Positions 13,744-26,000 of a DNA stretch of 64,000 nucleotides are shown here, one piece after another; positions within the stretch are counted from its first letter, which is position 1; each line of letters opens with the position of its first letter. Source of the DNA: Clavelina lepadiformis (Eukaryota; Chordata; Ascidiacea; Aplousobranchia; Clavelinidae); NCBI RefSeq assembly GCF_947623445.1, contig NC_135244.1, positions 10,478,001-10,542,000 of the forward strand, written 5' to 3'. The notes beneath the pieces are model-generated. The model had not been told where the DNA came from and did not search any database. It worked only from the letters and a program-made list of their open reading frames with translations. The position numbers and the translations under genes are program-made.

Positions 13744-14640
13744 CAGTGGCGTAGCCTGAAAAAAATTGGGGGGGGGGGGATCAAATATTTCATGAGATTA
13801 CAAAGAGAACTATACAAATTGTTGGTTTTAAGACACCGCCACCCGATGTAGAAACCTATATAGACACAAAATATGGGGTCGGGGTGGCCAAGGCCCCTTT
13901 CACCCCTTTGAAATATAGCCTACAGTAAGGCCTGAACAATACAATTTAGTGTTCAGCCACTCCATACAGGAAAATTTTTAAAACGACTTCAAGTTGCCAA
14001 CTTTAAACCTAAGAATTGAGTCCGAGATACAAATTTATACTGAACAATAGCTCGTGTAATTGGGTAATGCGAACAAGTCTAAAGCATATAGTACCAAACT
14101 GTTTTTGATGGATTCTTTCTAAAGCAACTTAAAGTATAAGATATAATTCAATAAAACTCATCAAAATAAACACATTCCTCCTAAACACCTTTTTGTTTGA
14201 CACATTTTGTAATCTTTGTGTTATGTGTTTAACATTTAAACGCCTAAAGCGTGGAAAAAGTGTAGAATAGGCATAAATCATTATTAAACGTGTCATGGAT
14301 TGTGGTGTTTAACCCATAAAGTGTTTAAATTTTGTCAAATTAACAAAATTTATACACTTAAACACATAATTAAACACTTTAACATGTTTAAAGAAGTAAA
14401 ATTGTGTTTAAATTTTAAACACATGAATGACAGTGTAGGCATTTTTAAGTCTTCATTTTTTTCTTTTTTCGCATTCTCTTGTTTGCGACTATTTTATGGT
14501 TGTAAACCTAGCAAAAACATGTAATAATAGTCAAAATATACGACTTTTCAAAATGTACACAATAAATTGACAGTTATTGTACGAATGTATGTATGGGGGA
14601 GAGTGATCGTTGCATGGTACCAAATTTGGGCTTTTGTAGT
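13744..14640. repeat. dispersed DNA-transposon fragment(s), CAGTGGCGTAGCC-type end
   Basis: 13744 starts with CAGTGGCGTAGCCTG followed by a G-run, a common form of MITE terminus. 14200-14420 is rich in GTGTTTAA motifs also seen at 9000-9100. 14440-14570 resembles 25470-25600 (shared order of TTTGCGACTA, TGTAA and a TTTCAAAA block). I cannot fix the right border, and no coding capacity is visible. Confidence 0.45.
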
Positions 14641-15785
14641 AAGTGTGTGGTAAAAAATACCGACGAGAAAAGCGATCTATAGCGCAAAAATTGTTTGATG
14701 GATTTTATGAATTGCTTTGATCATTACTATATTACAACAAAACTTTTTGATAAAATTTGAAACCTATAATTGGCTACCAAAACGCTCATAGAAATTATCA
14801 TGTGCAACGCTGCAAAGTATCATTTAATCCAGTGGTTGTTTATAGCCTATATAGTTAAGCTACAGGTTTTACCTGCAATTTTTAACATAATAAAACAATA
14901 ACATAATTTTTAAATGTTTATGTTGCTTATTCACCTAGTGTAAAATTTAAATATCTTAACTCTGAAACCTTTATTAATAAAATTCCACGTTTTTTAATTC
15001 CTATGTATAACATTGATGGATGTAAATAGACCGGACTTAATTTGGTGATATGTACCCCTGGTGAAGACACTTCACTTTGTTTATTACAAGCTCTCTGCTG
15101 CGCTCAATCCAGTCATGTCAGTCATTCAGTTTCAGCCAGTCACGCTCTACCCAAGAAGGAGTTACTGTAAAGTAGAATAAATTCAACATCTCTACTTGAT
15201 GACTGGCCGCACCCAAACAAAGGAATTTCAAAAAAACAATAGTGAATAATCGTGTTAACACACGTATTGCATGCTGCGTGTAGTATAGACGCGGGAGCGC
15301 AAAAAGTAGTAAAAGTTTTAAAAATCATCTCAAAAAATTTTTACCAATTAAAACAATGCTTTGCTAGAAAATGACAAAAAAGAAGGAACAATACACAGTA
15401 TGTAGTGCGACGAAACCATGTGTGATAGTATACACACGAGTATGTACAAGATTGTTACAGCCATAAATCAAAATTCTATGCAAATTACCGAACTCTATGA
15501 TCATTGGACACAACAAAATCGGTTGTTTTTGCGGGCCTCATTACAATAAAAACTCAAGAAGGCACCGTACCGCGGGTTACAGAAATTGGCCTCATGAGCC
15601 GTAGATTGTTTTTCTATTGAGAAATTGACATTCTACTTTTTATTACCATTCTTAACTATTAAAGTCAGTGTGGCGCCTTGCGACTTATACCTACTAAAAT
15701 TCTGCAGAAAATACAGAACAAACTACGTTACAGTATTTACATTTATGTGTGGATCTAAAGGTAAAAGGTCAATCGCAAGTAAATA
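14641..15785. other. intergenic DNA
   Basis: AT-rich, with no gene, RNA or clear element borders found. The short frame at 15140-15328 (minus) has no support. Confidence 0.35.
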
Positions 15786-16240
15786 AGTTGTAATGAAATG
15801 GTGGTTTATCGTTTCTTAGCCTGTAAGGGCGACCACTTCAATTACAATGTTTCTCTGTTGAACTGTTTATTGTCCTCGAAGTAAATGAGTCTCAAGGTCG
15901 TTGTTTCGCTTTTCTTAATCTTAGAATTAATTGTACACCTCGACAACTTTATATTCTGATTATATTGAAGGTTCTTTCAACGAATACATCAAGATAAAAC
16001 ATTGTGACAACAACAGCATAAAGACATGTTGCGGCGTTGAACGTAATAGCAAAAAGAGACTGATAAGTCTTAAAGCACACACAGTAAGCACGAAGCAATC
16101 GATTACGTCACGCAGTGTTATGCTTCGCTGATTCGATAGACGAGAATTCTATGTTTTACACAATTTTATATTACATTAATTGATATAATTATCACATAGT
16201 TATAAAATTTGATACAGCGAAGAAAATATGATTGATCTGG
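15786..16240 (+). repeat. diverged dispersed repeat, copy A
   Basis: The order of blocks TGTTTATTG, ATGAGTCTC, AAGGTCGTTGT, CTTAGA-TTAATTGT, AACAGCATAAAGAC, CGCAGTGTTA-GCTTCGCTGATTCGATA and a final AAAATTTGATA is shared with 30570-31300 in the same orientation. No coding frame is conserved between the copies. An AAATT pentamer microsatellite lies just beyond, at about 16283-16304. Confidence 0.6.
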
Positions 16241-16605
16241 AAAACTACATTTTGGCACCTTTAGCTTGGTGGATTAAACGTTAAATTAAATTAAATTAAA
16301 TTAAAAGTACCCTTACAGATGACATTTATGTTCGGAAGACGATCGTAAAATCTATTCTATTATAAAATGTACTCGACTACAAGCACATTACGTGCTTGGG
16401 ACACTGCTTTTTATGAGTTAAGTATTGTTACGTCACAAAGTGGACTAAACTTCTCACAAGACTCGTGTACCATCCTAAAGTCTTAATTCTTAATTCCCGA
16501 TCACTGACTACTGGAACAAATGTATAAAGTATCAAACTGTTCAACCGCATATTACTTTTTTGTCCGATTTGTTATGTAGATATACAAAATTAGAAAATAT
16601 ATCCT

Positions 16606-17433
16606 TTTATTGCTGCGTTTTTAGAAAAAGTAAAGGAATTAAAATTATCTGAGAAAATAGCAGCAAATTTATTGCAAATGCTTTGATAATAAAATATATA
16701 TATATGAGGTCTAATATCACAGCGCCAACATTTTCCTTTACCTCGAAACTGTGTCGATGTCTTGGGTCATAAGAGTGGCATTGTCTACGGTTAAATTCCC
16801 GCGACGAAGAACCCAGCTTGTTCATAAAGAAGAGAAGAACGATTAAGTGTTCGACGCGGGGAATCTTCAATGGGACATGCAAGACACTGAAGAGAGATTT
16901 ATCAGATGATGGCTCTTTGGGTCTTCTATCGAATTCTGATTTTTGAGGTATTGGGATCACGATTACAGGGTTCTTCTTCAGATTTTCGGGATTCTGTGCT
17001 TTCGCAAGTAGCAAAAAAATCGTGGTAGACATATAGGTTCAACAAAAATTATGAGTCTCGGGTATTGTCTGAACCGTGAGCCTTACCTGGCTTTTTTCAT
17101 AGAGGGCGACGGAAAACTTAACTAGAGAAAAATTGTTTGAAGCGAATCATGAAGATGAGGCACAAAGATACGAGCATTTGTAGGTTCCACTGTCAGGATA
17201 GTAGCACGATGAATAATTGGTTCGATTGCAGCGTGACATTTTTTTTGTCGCAAGTAGTAGGACGCTGCTGAAGTCTTGATTATAGCCTGGTCAGGGTTCA
17301 TGAAATCAGACGACTGCATTTCCAGTATACCTTTCAGAAGTTTTATTGCTTCACTGCAGTGCTTGAAATTGATTTCGCGAGTTTGCAAGCAGTTATAAGT
17401 GATGGTCGATATAGGTATAGCGGGAACTTCCAA
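16606..17433 (-). other. two unassigned minus-strand open frames
   Basis: Open frames at 17433-17122 (103 codons) and 17032-16607 (141 codons). The second ends in a hydrophobic stretch that is simply AT-rich sequence. The first has no low-complexity bias but no domain I recognise. I found no splice sites joining them convincingly. They may be decayed mobile-element coding sequence. Listed only so the interval is not blank. Confidence 0.15.
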
Positions 17434-17439
17434 AGTCGT

Positions 17440-17873
17440 ATAATAAAGCCATCAAACTCAAGTCGCAAGTCAAGCCATTTACCTTAAGACTCAAGTAAAG
17501 AAAAATCGAATCAAGTCGAGTTAGTTGATACTCTTAGCCAAGCCAAACAGAAAGCAAAAATATCATTTGTGTAAACCAGAATCGTTTAGAATTATTACAA
17601 AATTTGCTCCATTTGGTTGCGCCGTATGCGCTCTTACTCTAAAGAAATATATTCATTTTAAGTTACTCTTTGATGTAATTGAACCAAACAGAGATTCCTT
17701 TTATCTTAATACTACAAAATGTAATAAAAAACAATCGACTCGAGTCAAGTCAAGCCATTGCAAATACTGATTCGAATCAAATCAAGTCATTTTCTACACT
17801 TTCTTAGAAAAGAGTTCGAGTCAAGTGAAGTCTTTGAAAAACTGACTCAAGTCCTCGGGTCATTACAACTCTG
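17440..17873. repeat. MITE-like repeat rich in ACTCAAGTC motifs
   Basis: The stretch contains many AAGTC/GACTCAAGTC motifs in both halves. It ends on the right in GGGTCATTACAACTCTG, whose reverse complement, CAGAGTTGTAATGACCC, is a hAT-like terminus. The left end is degenerate and I cannot define a target duplication. Confidence 0.4.
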
Positions 17874-18990
17874 CTGGGAACTTCTCAAACAGACATATGT
17901 TCGGTAGTTGGCTGTCAACTTCGATGCTCGCGAATGCCAAGTATAGGAATTTATTGTTGTTCCCCATCGTCCGGAGAAGAAAAGTTTGGGCTGAGCTGGT
18001 CAAGTTGTTAGTGCATGGTTTCCCAAGAAACCAGGGCTTTACCGTCCCTTTTGTTGTATACTTGTATTCTCAGTCAACGTGGTGTCAGTTGAAGTCACCA
18101 GCGTATAGACTGAGTGAGGGAAACAGAGGCAGTGACGAAGCTGACATGCCACAAATGTGAGGTCCTGTTTATGTTGATGCTATAATGGTCAACTCTTACC
18201 CACACCTATAATCAATATCCGAGGCTGAAAGAGATTGGCTGACGAAGGACCCTGTTATCACAGGGCCATGTCTGCTGCTTAGTGTCGACCCAACTGTAGG
18301 CCTATAGGGAGGAGTTCGGAAGACCTATAAGTCTGTAACTTGTCTACTGACGTCTATTGGAGGAGGACAAAGACTAGGCGAGAACTCGTTGACTGTAAAC
18401 TTTCTGAAAGTTATGCCCTCGACGTCCAGTTACAATAATCTTGGGCAACAGCACTTATTTTTCGTCCTAAGAAAGGCGGTTTTCTTTCCGCTTGTTGTTG
18501 AACGTCCTGGATGGGGACTTTTGGTGTCAGATTTTTGCTGTCCTTGGTATGAGAAAGACATTGTCCGGAAATCAGAACAAAAAGTAACTGTAATCAAATT
18601 TGATATATTTTGAATATTTCCATTACCAGTTTGTTAAATTCTGATTTCATATATTTTCCTCTTTGGTCATTTTGATGATCGGACTGTTCAACCCATGGAC
18701 AATTCATTGGACGCAGGCGACTTATACTATTCTCAAAATGTTCAATCTCCCGCTTCAAACTTTTTCGCGGGCAGTCGTCATTGTCATCAACAAACAGCAT
18801 TTCTAAGGTTTGACTTGTAATCGACGTGTAGGCTTTATTTATTTTTCGCTAAACAGACATACTCATTACAACACGATACATAAACTTGTTTTAATTTCAA
18901 TACAACATGTGTATTGATATATACTGGTAAAAGCGGTATCCGCGCCTGATAAACGCTTTGTAAACAAACACGCAGTACTGTACTTAAAAG
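17874..18990. other. intergenic DNA, locally less AT-rich
   Basis: 17890-18560 is noticeably richer in G and C than its surroundings and may be an old repeat or decayed coding sequence. No frame gives a recognisable protein (17897-18160, 18389-18613 and minus 18594-18800 were read). Nothing further supported. Confidence 0.3.
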
Positions 18991-19425
18991 TGTCACGAGA
19001 ATATCTTTACGCACTTGTTTTAAGAAGCAATGCATTTTAATGTTATATAATCCAATTTTTAAGGCACTAGTTTGCGGTGTACTTTGTTGTTGTGTAGTAA
19101 TATTTTACCGTTGTGGGACTTGTGACCGTTTTTATCGTCTTCAGGAAATTGTAATTGTAGATACACGCACACGTTCTTTGTTCCCTACAACCCTTCCCCG
19201 AAGCATGTCACGCTACCCGCGAATCCTTTTTTCTCGGTGATTAATGATGGTGAATTGGTACGATAGGTTGGGGACCAATAGTTTATTCAGTTACGGTTTG
19301 GGTTTTATAGAAGTAAGATGGGTGTTTTTATCGAAGAAAATGCTATTAAAAGTTAGTGAGGCAAAAGAGCTAATTGATTAGTTGTCAAGTGGGAAGTTTC
19401 CTGGTTAAGAAAAAGTTTGGTTACA
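18991..19425 (+). repeat. 5' LTR (435 bp)
   Basis: Direct repeat partner of 20519-20945, with TGT...ACA ends. It contains a 7-bp stretch (around 19212) absent from the 3' LTR. The differences from its partner show that the insertion is not very recent. Confidence 0.92.
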
Positions 19426-19474
19426 ATTGGCGAGCGCGCCAGGATCCCGCAGTCACTGAAATTAATCGCCTAAC

Positions 19475-20398
19475 TTGTGGGAATTTCACGATGGCTATCT
19501 ATTGCGTTATTCCTCCTCCAAAGTATACAAGTCCAAGGAGGATTTCCAAAGTTTTCTCAAACGTTTCGACTCTTATTGTATGGCTATTGAAGCGAATTCT
19601 GCTTTGAAGAAGCATCTACTAATCAACAGCTTCGATGAAGATTTAAGCTGGGACGTACGAGGGAGAGATGCTTCGCTGTTCGATCTGCCATACGGTGAGC
19701 TGATAAAAAGAGCTTTAGAAGTTCGACAGTCCGATGTTGTAATCAACAAGCTGAAGAACAACTTGTTAGACGGAGTACAAGGACCGAACGAGTCAACACG
19801 CTCATTTGTCAATGCCTTAAAGAAACTGGGCGACATGGCCTACAGGGGACGAAACCAAGACAGCATAAAGAACGAAATACTTTACTTGGCATTACTACGT
19901 GGCCTGAAGAGCCACAAATCGTCAGAAGCTTTAACCGCAAATGTGGGAAGAGGCAGGGATTTCTTCGCTGCCAGCCGACAGGCCATTGCATTCGATGATG
20001 GCATAAAGGAATCTTCGCGGGATGTATTGAAGGTAAACGCACATCCACGTCTGGAACAAAGCAATCAGAAAGAAGTGATCACTCTGGTTGAAAACGAAAT
20101 TTCCGGGGCACAAAAGAGAACCAGAAATTTCAATAAAACTGTCCAGTGTCAAGTGACCTCACAGGGTGACGCCCAGTCCACGGCAAAAAGAAGGAAGGAA
20201 TCTTTGGCACAAAATATGATTTGCACCATTCAGTATACGGCGCCGGCAGACAGGTGGTGGCTGGTCAAAAGCGTTTCAGGGGAAAATACTGGCTCACTGA
20301 TCGATAAAAGAAACGAGATCAAACTGGAACATTTCTTCGGGCTGTTTCCAGCCTTAGGTTGTTTAATACAACTACAAAATCTATACAATATTGAGTGA
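19475..20398 (+). CDS. gag-like protein of the LTR element
   Basis: The frame stays open for 308 codons but has no ATG near its start; the first in-frame ATG is at 19580. A better-placed ATG at 19491 is in another frame, so the start region has probably suffered a frameshift. The N-terminal half contains FQSFLKRFDSY and later FVNALKKLGDMAYRGR, matching the helical gag domain (retrotrans_gag type) that packages element RNA. I see no CCHC zinc knuckle; the C-terminal third is basic then degenerate. The frame runs almost to the polypurine tract, leaving no room for pol. Likely expressed, if at all, from the 5' LTR. Confidence 0.65.
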   Translation: MWEFHDGYLLRYSSSKVYKSKEDFQSFLKRFDSYCMAIEANSALKKHLLINSFDEDLSWDVRGRDASLFDLPYGELIKRALEVRQSDVVINKLKNNLLDGVQGPNESTRSFVNALKKLGDMAYRGRNQDSIKNEILYLALLRGLKSHKSSEALTANVGRGRDFFAASRQAIAFDDGIKESSRDVLKVNAHPRLEQSNQKEVITLVENEISGAQKRTRNFNKTVQCQVTSQGDAQSTAKRRKESLAQNMICTIQYTAPADRWWLVKSVSGENTGSLIDKRNEIKLEHFFGLFPALGCLIQLQNLYNIE

Positions 20399-20504
20399 CC
20401 AGGTGAGAGTCAATAACGGCGCGCCTGATGATTAAAACGAAAACGTAATCTTTCGGAATATGTTATTTAAAGAAATTAGTTTTCCCGAGGGCGGGAATGA
20501 TAGC

Positions 20505-20518
20505 GGGAAGGGGGGAGA
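20505..20518 (+). other. polypurine tract
   Basis: Fourteen purines directly before the 3' LTR, the expected primer site for plus-strand DNA synthesis in LTR retroelements. Confidence 0.85.
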
Positions 20519-20945
20519 TGTAACGAGAATATCTTTACGCACTTGTTTTAAGAAGCAATGCATTTTAATGTTATATAATCCTATTTTTAAGGCATTAGTT
20601 TGCGGTGTAGTTTGTTGTTGTGTAGTAATATTTTACCGTTGTGGCACTTGTGACCGTTTTTATCGTCTTTAGGAAATTGTAATTGTAGATACACGTACAC
20701 GTTCTTTGTTCCCTACAACTCTTCCCCGAAGCATGTCACGCGAATCCTTTTTTCTCGGTGATTAATGATGGTGAATTGGTACGATAGGTTGGGGACCAAT
20801 AGTTTATTCAGTTACGTTTGGGTTTTATAAAAGTAAGATGGGTGTTTTTATCAAAGAAAATGCTATTAAAAGTTAGTGAGGCAAAAGAGCTAATTGACTA
20901 GTTGTCAAGCGGGAAGTTTCCTGGTTAAGAAAAAGTTTGGTTACA
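20519..20945 (+). repeat. 3' LTR (427 bp)
   Basis: Direct repeat partner of 18991-19425, preceded by the polypurine tract. The shared interior carries the same GAATATCTTTACGCACTTG start and AAAAAGTTTGGTTACA end. Confidence 0.92.
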
Positions 20946-21533
20946 AAAGGTTTTAGGCAATTTAATGGGCCTAACAACCGTTATTGGTTGAATCCTCCTT
21001 GACTTAAATCTTCATCTGTGGGTTACATCGTCTAAGGTTGAATCGTCCGTGGGTGGAATCGACCTACAACCGGTTATTTTTATTATAGTTATTTATATTT
21101 TCCGTGTATTGGTATTTTCCTTACCGGTGTTTTCAAGCTACTATTGTGCGTGTTCCGGTTTTTTTATATTTTGGTAAGGTTTAAAACAAACAACGCATAA
21201 ACAAAATTTATCACCTTGCCAAATTTTGCCCGTTGACGAAATAATTACATATGCTTGCTAGGCTAATTTAAATATAGATACACCACACCTGAAGAAGCAA
21301 GCTCAAGTTTGCGGAAGCTCGTGTTAATAAGCTATTTTGCTTTCATTATACCTACATGGTTAAATGTAATTCCTGTTTCGCCTTTTGTAGTACAGTAATC
21401 AGAGGAAAGAACATATAAGGCGCTATATTATAATAATAATTAATAAGTAATCGAGTAAATGTTGCTTTAAAGTGGTTTATTCAATTTTCGACTATTGTTA
21501 GGAATTAATCGAATAGTTATGCAAAAATTCATG
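20946..21533. other. intergenic DNA with a hairpin motif at 21288-21330
   Basis: Mostly AT-rich. At 21288-21330 the sequence CCTGAAGAAGCAAGC, a short loop and GTTTGCGGAAGCTCGTG can form a 6-bp stem. The same motif occurs in inverted orientation within the MITE at 53961-54174, so this is probably a fragment of that family. No gene seen. Confidence 0.45.
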
Positions 21534-22026
21534 CAAAAGTGGACAGTACCGCGGTACTATAGTATCGAATTACTGTACCGCATTGCTTTTTCAGTACTGA
21601 TACCGTCGGTACTTCTAGCAAAAAGTAAGGAGTCCTTTTTTCAATAAATATAAGTCGGTCCCGGTACTCGGTACTTTTAAAGTGATTATTTCAAGGTTTT
21701 GAGAAATATGTTTTTGAAAACTTCATTTTAATTAAACCTTAATGTCAGTTTTAGCGCTCATGTTCTTTTTTATTCTACAAATGTCTAACAAAGTTGCAAG
21801 GAGTGAGTTCACATATTTTTTTACCCAAAGTAACATTCAGCGGGGTCATAATAGGGGCAAAAATTGCAATTGCAACAGAATCCGCTGTACAAAAAGTACA
21901 GGTACCGAGTACCGGGAAAGTATGTAACTACGTTTTAAAATAGTACCGAATACCGGAAACATTGATACATTTTTTGCCAAGTACAGGTACCGACGGTACT
22001 TTCAAAGTACCGACTGCCCACCTTTG
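21534..22026. mobile_element. hAT-like MITE rich in GGTACCG motifs
   Basis: The left end CAAAAGTGGACAGTACCG and the reverse complement of the right end, CAAAGGTGGGCAGTCGGTAC, are similar. Multiple GGTACCG/CGGTACT motifs are arranged in inverted order at the two sides. No matching 8-bp target duplication is visible (AATTCATG versus CACTTACG), so either it is old or the borders have changed. Confidence 0.6.
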
Positions 22027-22154
22027 CACTTACGCATTATTCGATGTTTCTAGGTTTGGATCAATTAGTTCGAATAAACTGCGCTTTTTGGACGGCTAAA
22101 TTATACGAGTTGATTACGAGATTATAAATTATACTAAATTATATTTCACCGTAT

Positions 22155-22390
22155 TTAGGTCACGCAGCCCGTTGTTAAAGATAGGTGGTTAGACTAGGAG
22201 AATGGTTATGTAAGAAGTTGATTTTAGCTATTTAAGGTTTTATTGGAGTTAAATTTAGATTAGAAGGTAGATTTAGTTTAGGTTTAAGTTGCTATACTAT
22301 AACGTTTAAAATAGGTTAACAAGTAACTGTAAAAAATAGCTTTGAACGCACGATTTTTTCCAGTGAAATAGTGGTAGTCTAAATTATAAC
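22155..22390 (+). repeat. inverted-repeat arm, left copy
   Basis: Runs CACGCAGCCCGTTGTTAAAG ... AGGAGAATGG ... GGTTAACAAG ... GATTTTTTCCAGTGAAATAG. The same order of blocks occurs in reverse orientation at 25205-24945. A shorter direct copy lies at about 39235-39330. It is probably a MITE family; alternatively the two arms belong to one larger element. Confidence 0.65.
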
Positions 22391-22539
22391 GCCACTACTT
22401 TTTATACACGTACCAGTGCTTGGGTGATTACCTTAAGAAAATATATAATCAAATGCTGTATAAGTAAACTGATAAAAACCCGGCATTTCAACTCCAAAAC
22501 AACAGGTAAAAACTTTGTATTAGCTTTGAAAAAACATGA

Positions 22540-22900
22540 AACATGTTCGGTATTTAACAAAACGATTAATCAACCGATTGCGAAACTTGAGTTTATTTGA
22601 ATAAAATTCGATCACCGAAAAAATGCTAACTGTTTTTTTGCGACCTGAAATAAATTAACTGCTCAGATACAATTTTAATATATAGTACCTGGCTACCCAC
22701 AATTGTTGCTAATACTGATCAAAGAGATTTAAATCTCTTTGCACTGATCAACACATGATCATCAATGATCATGCATGCCACCTAAAAGAGAAATTTATCA
22801 CACAATCATTTCAATTATGTCATCACATGCAATAATGGGTGTGCCCAAACTCTGTTAAGGTTCGGTTTAACTTGTTTGTGACATAACAAACTAATAATTC
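22540..22900 (+). repeat. diverged dispersed repeat, copy C (partial)
   Basis: GAAACTTGAGTTTATTTG, AATAAAATTCGAT and CCCAAACTCTGTT-AAGGTT blocks match 31240-31380 in the same order. It also carries self-complementary stretches, AAAGAGATTTAAATCTCTTT (22722-22741) and repeated TGATCA/ATGATCAT. It lies directly upstream of the gene starting at 23070, so it may contribute promoter sequence. Confidence 0.45.
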
Positions 22901-23069
22901 TAGACTGGAGAATGCATTAATTGTTGCATTTCTATTGGTTACAATTGTTGAATGAACAAAGTGTCTCTATGGTTCCAGCAGCCTATCCTTCGTAGGTAGT
23001 GTGAAGTTAGACCAGCGGCGAGAAGCCAGTTTAATTTAAGAGCTGTTATTGATCATCTTTTTGTCGAAG

Positions 23070-26000
23070 ATGCCTGAAATTGTTCACTTCGGATTAACAA
23101 CTGTTGCTATAAAGAAGAAATTCAACGACTTGGTGAAAAAGCAAGGATGCATAACAAAAGCTATAACGCATTTGTTGAATAGGTACTAACCTAGTATGGG
23201 TCCTATTGTACTTCTGGTAATTTACTGCCTAAAGAAACATGACGAATGTTAAACGATACTGGTATAACAAAATACTTTCGTTTCCAGAGACAAGTACTTG
23301 ACGTCGAAGTATAGGTTTCGATCTTTGGCAAATTGTGAAGTTTGGGAAGAAACTGCGGAGTACGATACCATGCAAAGTATAACGCCGGTCTTGCAGATGC
23401 TCGATAGTTATGTGCGCTTTAACCGACTGGAAAGTCGATCAGCAGCGATAGAAGAATTGTTGTACGGTAAATGTTTACAGTTAAACTGGTTAGAAAACCG
23501 TTAAATGCATGCACTTACGGTAGGTGCAAGTGACGTCTGTGCAATATTCAGTTAAGAATTGTTAGTAAAATCAAAGATCTAGCGATTGACCACAGAACGA
23601 CCACTTGGCACTTTTAAGCCAATTCACTTTTCCGCCATTTTCAGACTCAACTTAAATACCATCTATGCAGTTTGATTTTCAGCTACATGTATTTGTATTA
23701 GTAATATTTGCTTAAAGTAATTTTGTCCATGAGACTTGATTTACGAATTTTATATATTCGTTGTTATTTTTTATTTTTAGAATTTCGTAGTACAGTACTT
23801 AACTTTTGATAATCAATTTTGATTAATTGCGTCACAATTAAGAGATATCAGCCGTGTTGCCCCTGAAGCGTGGAAACGTGACTTTACCCCAAATTTGTAC
23901 TTACTGACGTCATCCAATGATAAAAGCCTTTTTAACGAAAGGCCTAGGCGCCCGCAGCGTATACGCACTGTACGCAGGTGCGTACATTTTTCAGTTATGT
24001 GTTTTGTGAACTTACGCTTTAAAACGTTTTTTTTTTGACTTGAAAAACTTCCAAGCTGTTATTGTGTTAGTTTTGGAGTCATATTTATGGCCACTGATTG
24101 GAATACGTATTTATCACATGTAGGCTGCGTTACTTCGTTCTGTTTCATTGATTCTAATCTTAGCAAAAATTTATGAAATCAACAGAGGTTTTATTGCGTA
24201 ATGATTACAAAGTATTGCAATCAAACAAAATCACTCTTTGCTTCGTGTTGTATAATAATAAATATTATGAAGAACACAGGAACCATCCATAATTAACTTG
24301 CGTCGTGTTCTAGGGATTACGTAACACCTGTGCAGCAAGCAAGATACGATGTCTATATAAAAGTAAAGAATTTGATAAAGCAAATGGCTACTTAACAAGA
24401 AAAACGGACATTTTGTTTAACTTGGCTGGACCTTCCAAAACATAAAAAGCGGGTTATACAGCGTTACAAAATAGTTGTTTACAAAATTTTATAATCGTCC
24501 ACAATAAATTGCCAGCTACTTCACGTGTAAATTATTTGAATATACGATTCATTTCTAGGCGTTTTAAATCTCTTTTGAGGTGTGAAGGGGTAAAATTTTT
24601 GCTTTCCGCGCATTTTGATCAGCGTTGGAGTTTCAGAGGCGGAAATTTCAGCTTTCAAAAAATTTCAACTGGCTATCATTACTGGAATAAAATAAGTTTG
24701 TGCGTCAAATTGGAAAATATTCTGCGGGCGCCGCTAAAAGGTGTGGCTGTCTGTAAATCGAAACATAGGCAAAACCCCAGTCAGCTCCCCAAATATGACA
24801 AGTTATGGCGTAAATTTCGTATAAGTACAGATTTTAATGATGTTTTAATAAAGTTTGCATTTTTTGGTAAAATTGTTGTCTGTCGTCTTGCTGGAAGTCA
24901 CCTAATCAACCCCTATCATAGGCAATTAACTAAGGCTATCATACTATTTCACCGGAAAAAAATCGTACATCCAAAGTTATGTTTCATGGTTTCTTGTTAA
25001 CCTAACTTAAATGTTATAGGCTTATAGCATAGTAACCTAAACCTAACCAAAATCTTTCTTCTACTTTAAATCTGACTTTAATTAAACCCTAAATAGCTTA
25101 AATTGACTTTTTGCATGTACCCATTCTCCTAACCATATAAACGTCTATCTTTAACAACGGGCTGCGTTGTTAAAGATAGGCTTACAGTACTTACAAGTTA
25201 CAACCCGCTTACAGTACGATGCAATAGTCACTCTGATTAACTAATGTAGTTGTTGACACAATGTTATCACAACGACTTGTTATCTTGTAAAACTCAATAC
25301 ATTTGTTTTCATGCGTCAGTACGATTTGGGCACTGTTGCACCGTTACCATATGCGCAAATTGTACCGAAGAATTTAAATTTGTCACCAACACAAGAATCT
25401 TGGGGAGGAGTAGGGCATTAGGCCATGGCCACTCCTCACGATCCCAACTTTTTTGGGCCATAGGTTTTTTACGGCTTCGTTCTTCCTTTATCGCATTTGT
25501 TTGTTTGCGACTACTTATCAGCTGTAACCCATATAGGAAAACATGGAATAGACGGGTATACGGCGTTTCAAAATCCTTGTATAGGACCTTACAAGTTGTA
25601 CACGGCTTTTCGGAAGTGTACGCTATAGCTCGGCAGCTATTGTACTTGTAAATAAATGGATATAAAGACTTGTGAATATGAGAATGCATTTCATTTCAAG
25701 GTATTTTAAAGGGATATTTGACGCGTAAAAAACAAAATTTTTGCTCTTCACGCATTTTGGGCGTGTATAGATAAGTGCGAGAATTGTAAAACCAGATTTT
25801 GCCCCCTCAGCGACATCCTAATTTCACCACTGGTTACCGCAGTATTTTTTGGGATTGGGTAGTAACACGAGAATAGTTTACTTTGGGTAGTTCATACGCT
25901 AGACTCTAAACCAGCTAATTGTCCAACCGAAATACTTCACTGGGCCAAAAATGACGTCACTTTTTTATGAAGACCGCTCATTAAACAATTTATCACTTCT

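Larger units (their letters stand above)
18991..20945 (+). mobile_element. complete LTR retrotransposon lacking pol, gag only
   Basis: Two direct repeats, 18991-19425 and 20519-20945, begin TGT and end ACA. They differ by roughly a dozen substitutions and one 7-bp indel. The flanks carry a likely 4-bp target duplication AAAG (18987-18990 and 20946-20949). A TGG-starting primer-binding region follows the 5' LTR by two bases (19428), and a polypurine tract GGGAAGGGGGGAGA (20505-20518) abuts the 3' LTR. Only about 1.1 kb lies between the LTRs, containing one gag-like frame and no protease, reverse transcriptase, RNase H or integrase. It must be mobilised in trans by a full-length relative, probably of the gypsy type. 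Confidence 0.9.

Noticed and set aside
17897..18613. Less AT-rich stretch that could be a decayed gene
   Set aside because: All frames read contain stops or unrecognisable sequence; no splice pattern, so left unassigned.
24509..25000. 163-codon open frame
   Set aside because: Falls across a dispersed repeat and the right inverted-repeat arm inside an intron; no ATG-based or domain support.
25250..25689. Overlapping open frames on both strands
   Set aside because: Both sit on a dispersed repeat fragment; no recognisable protein.
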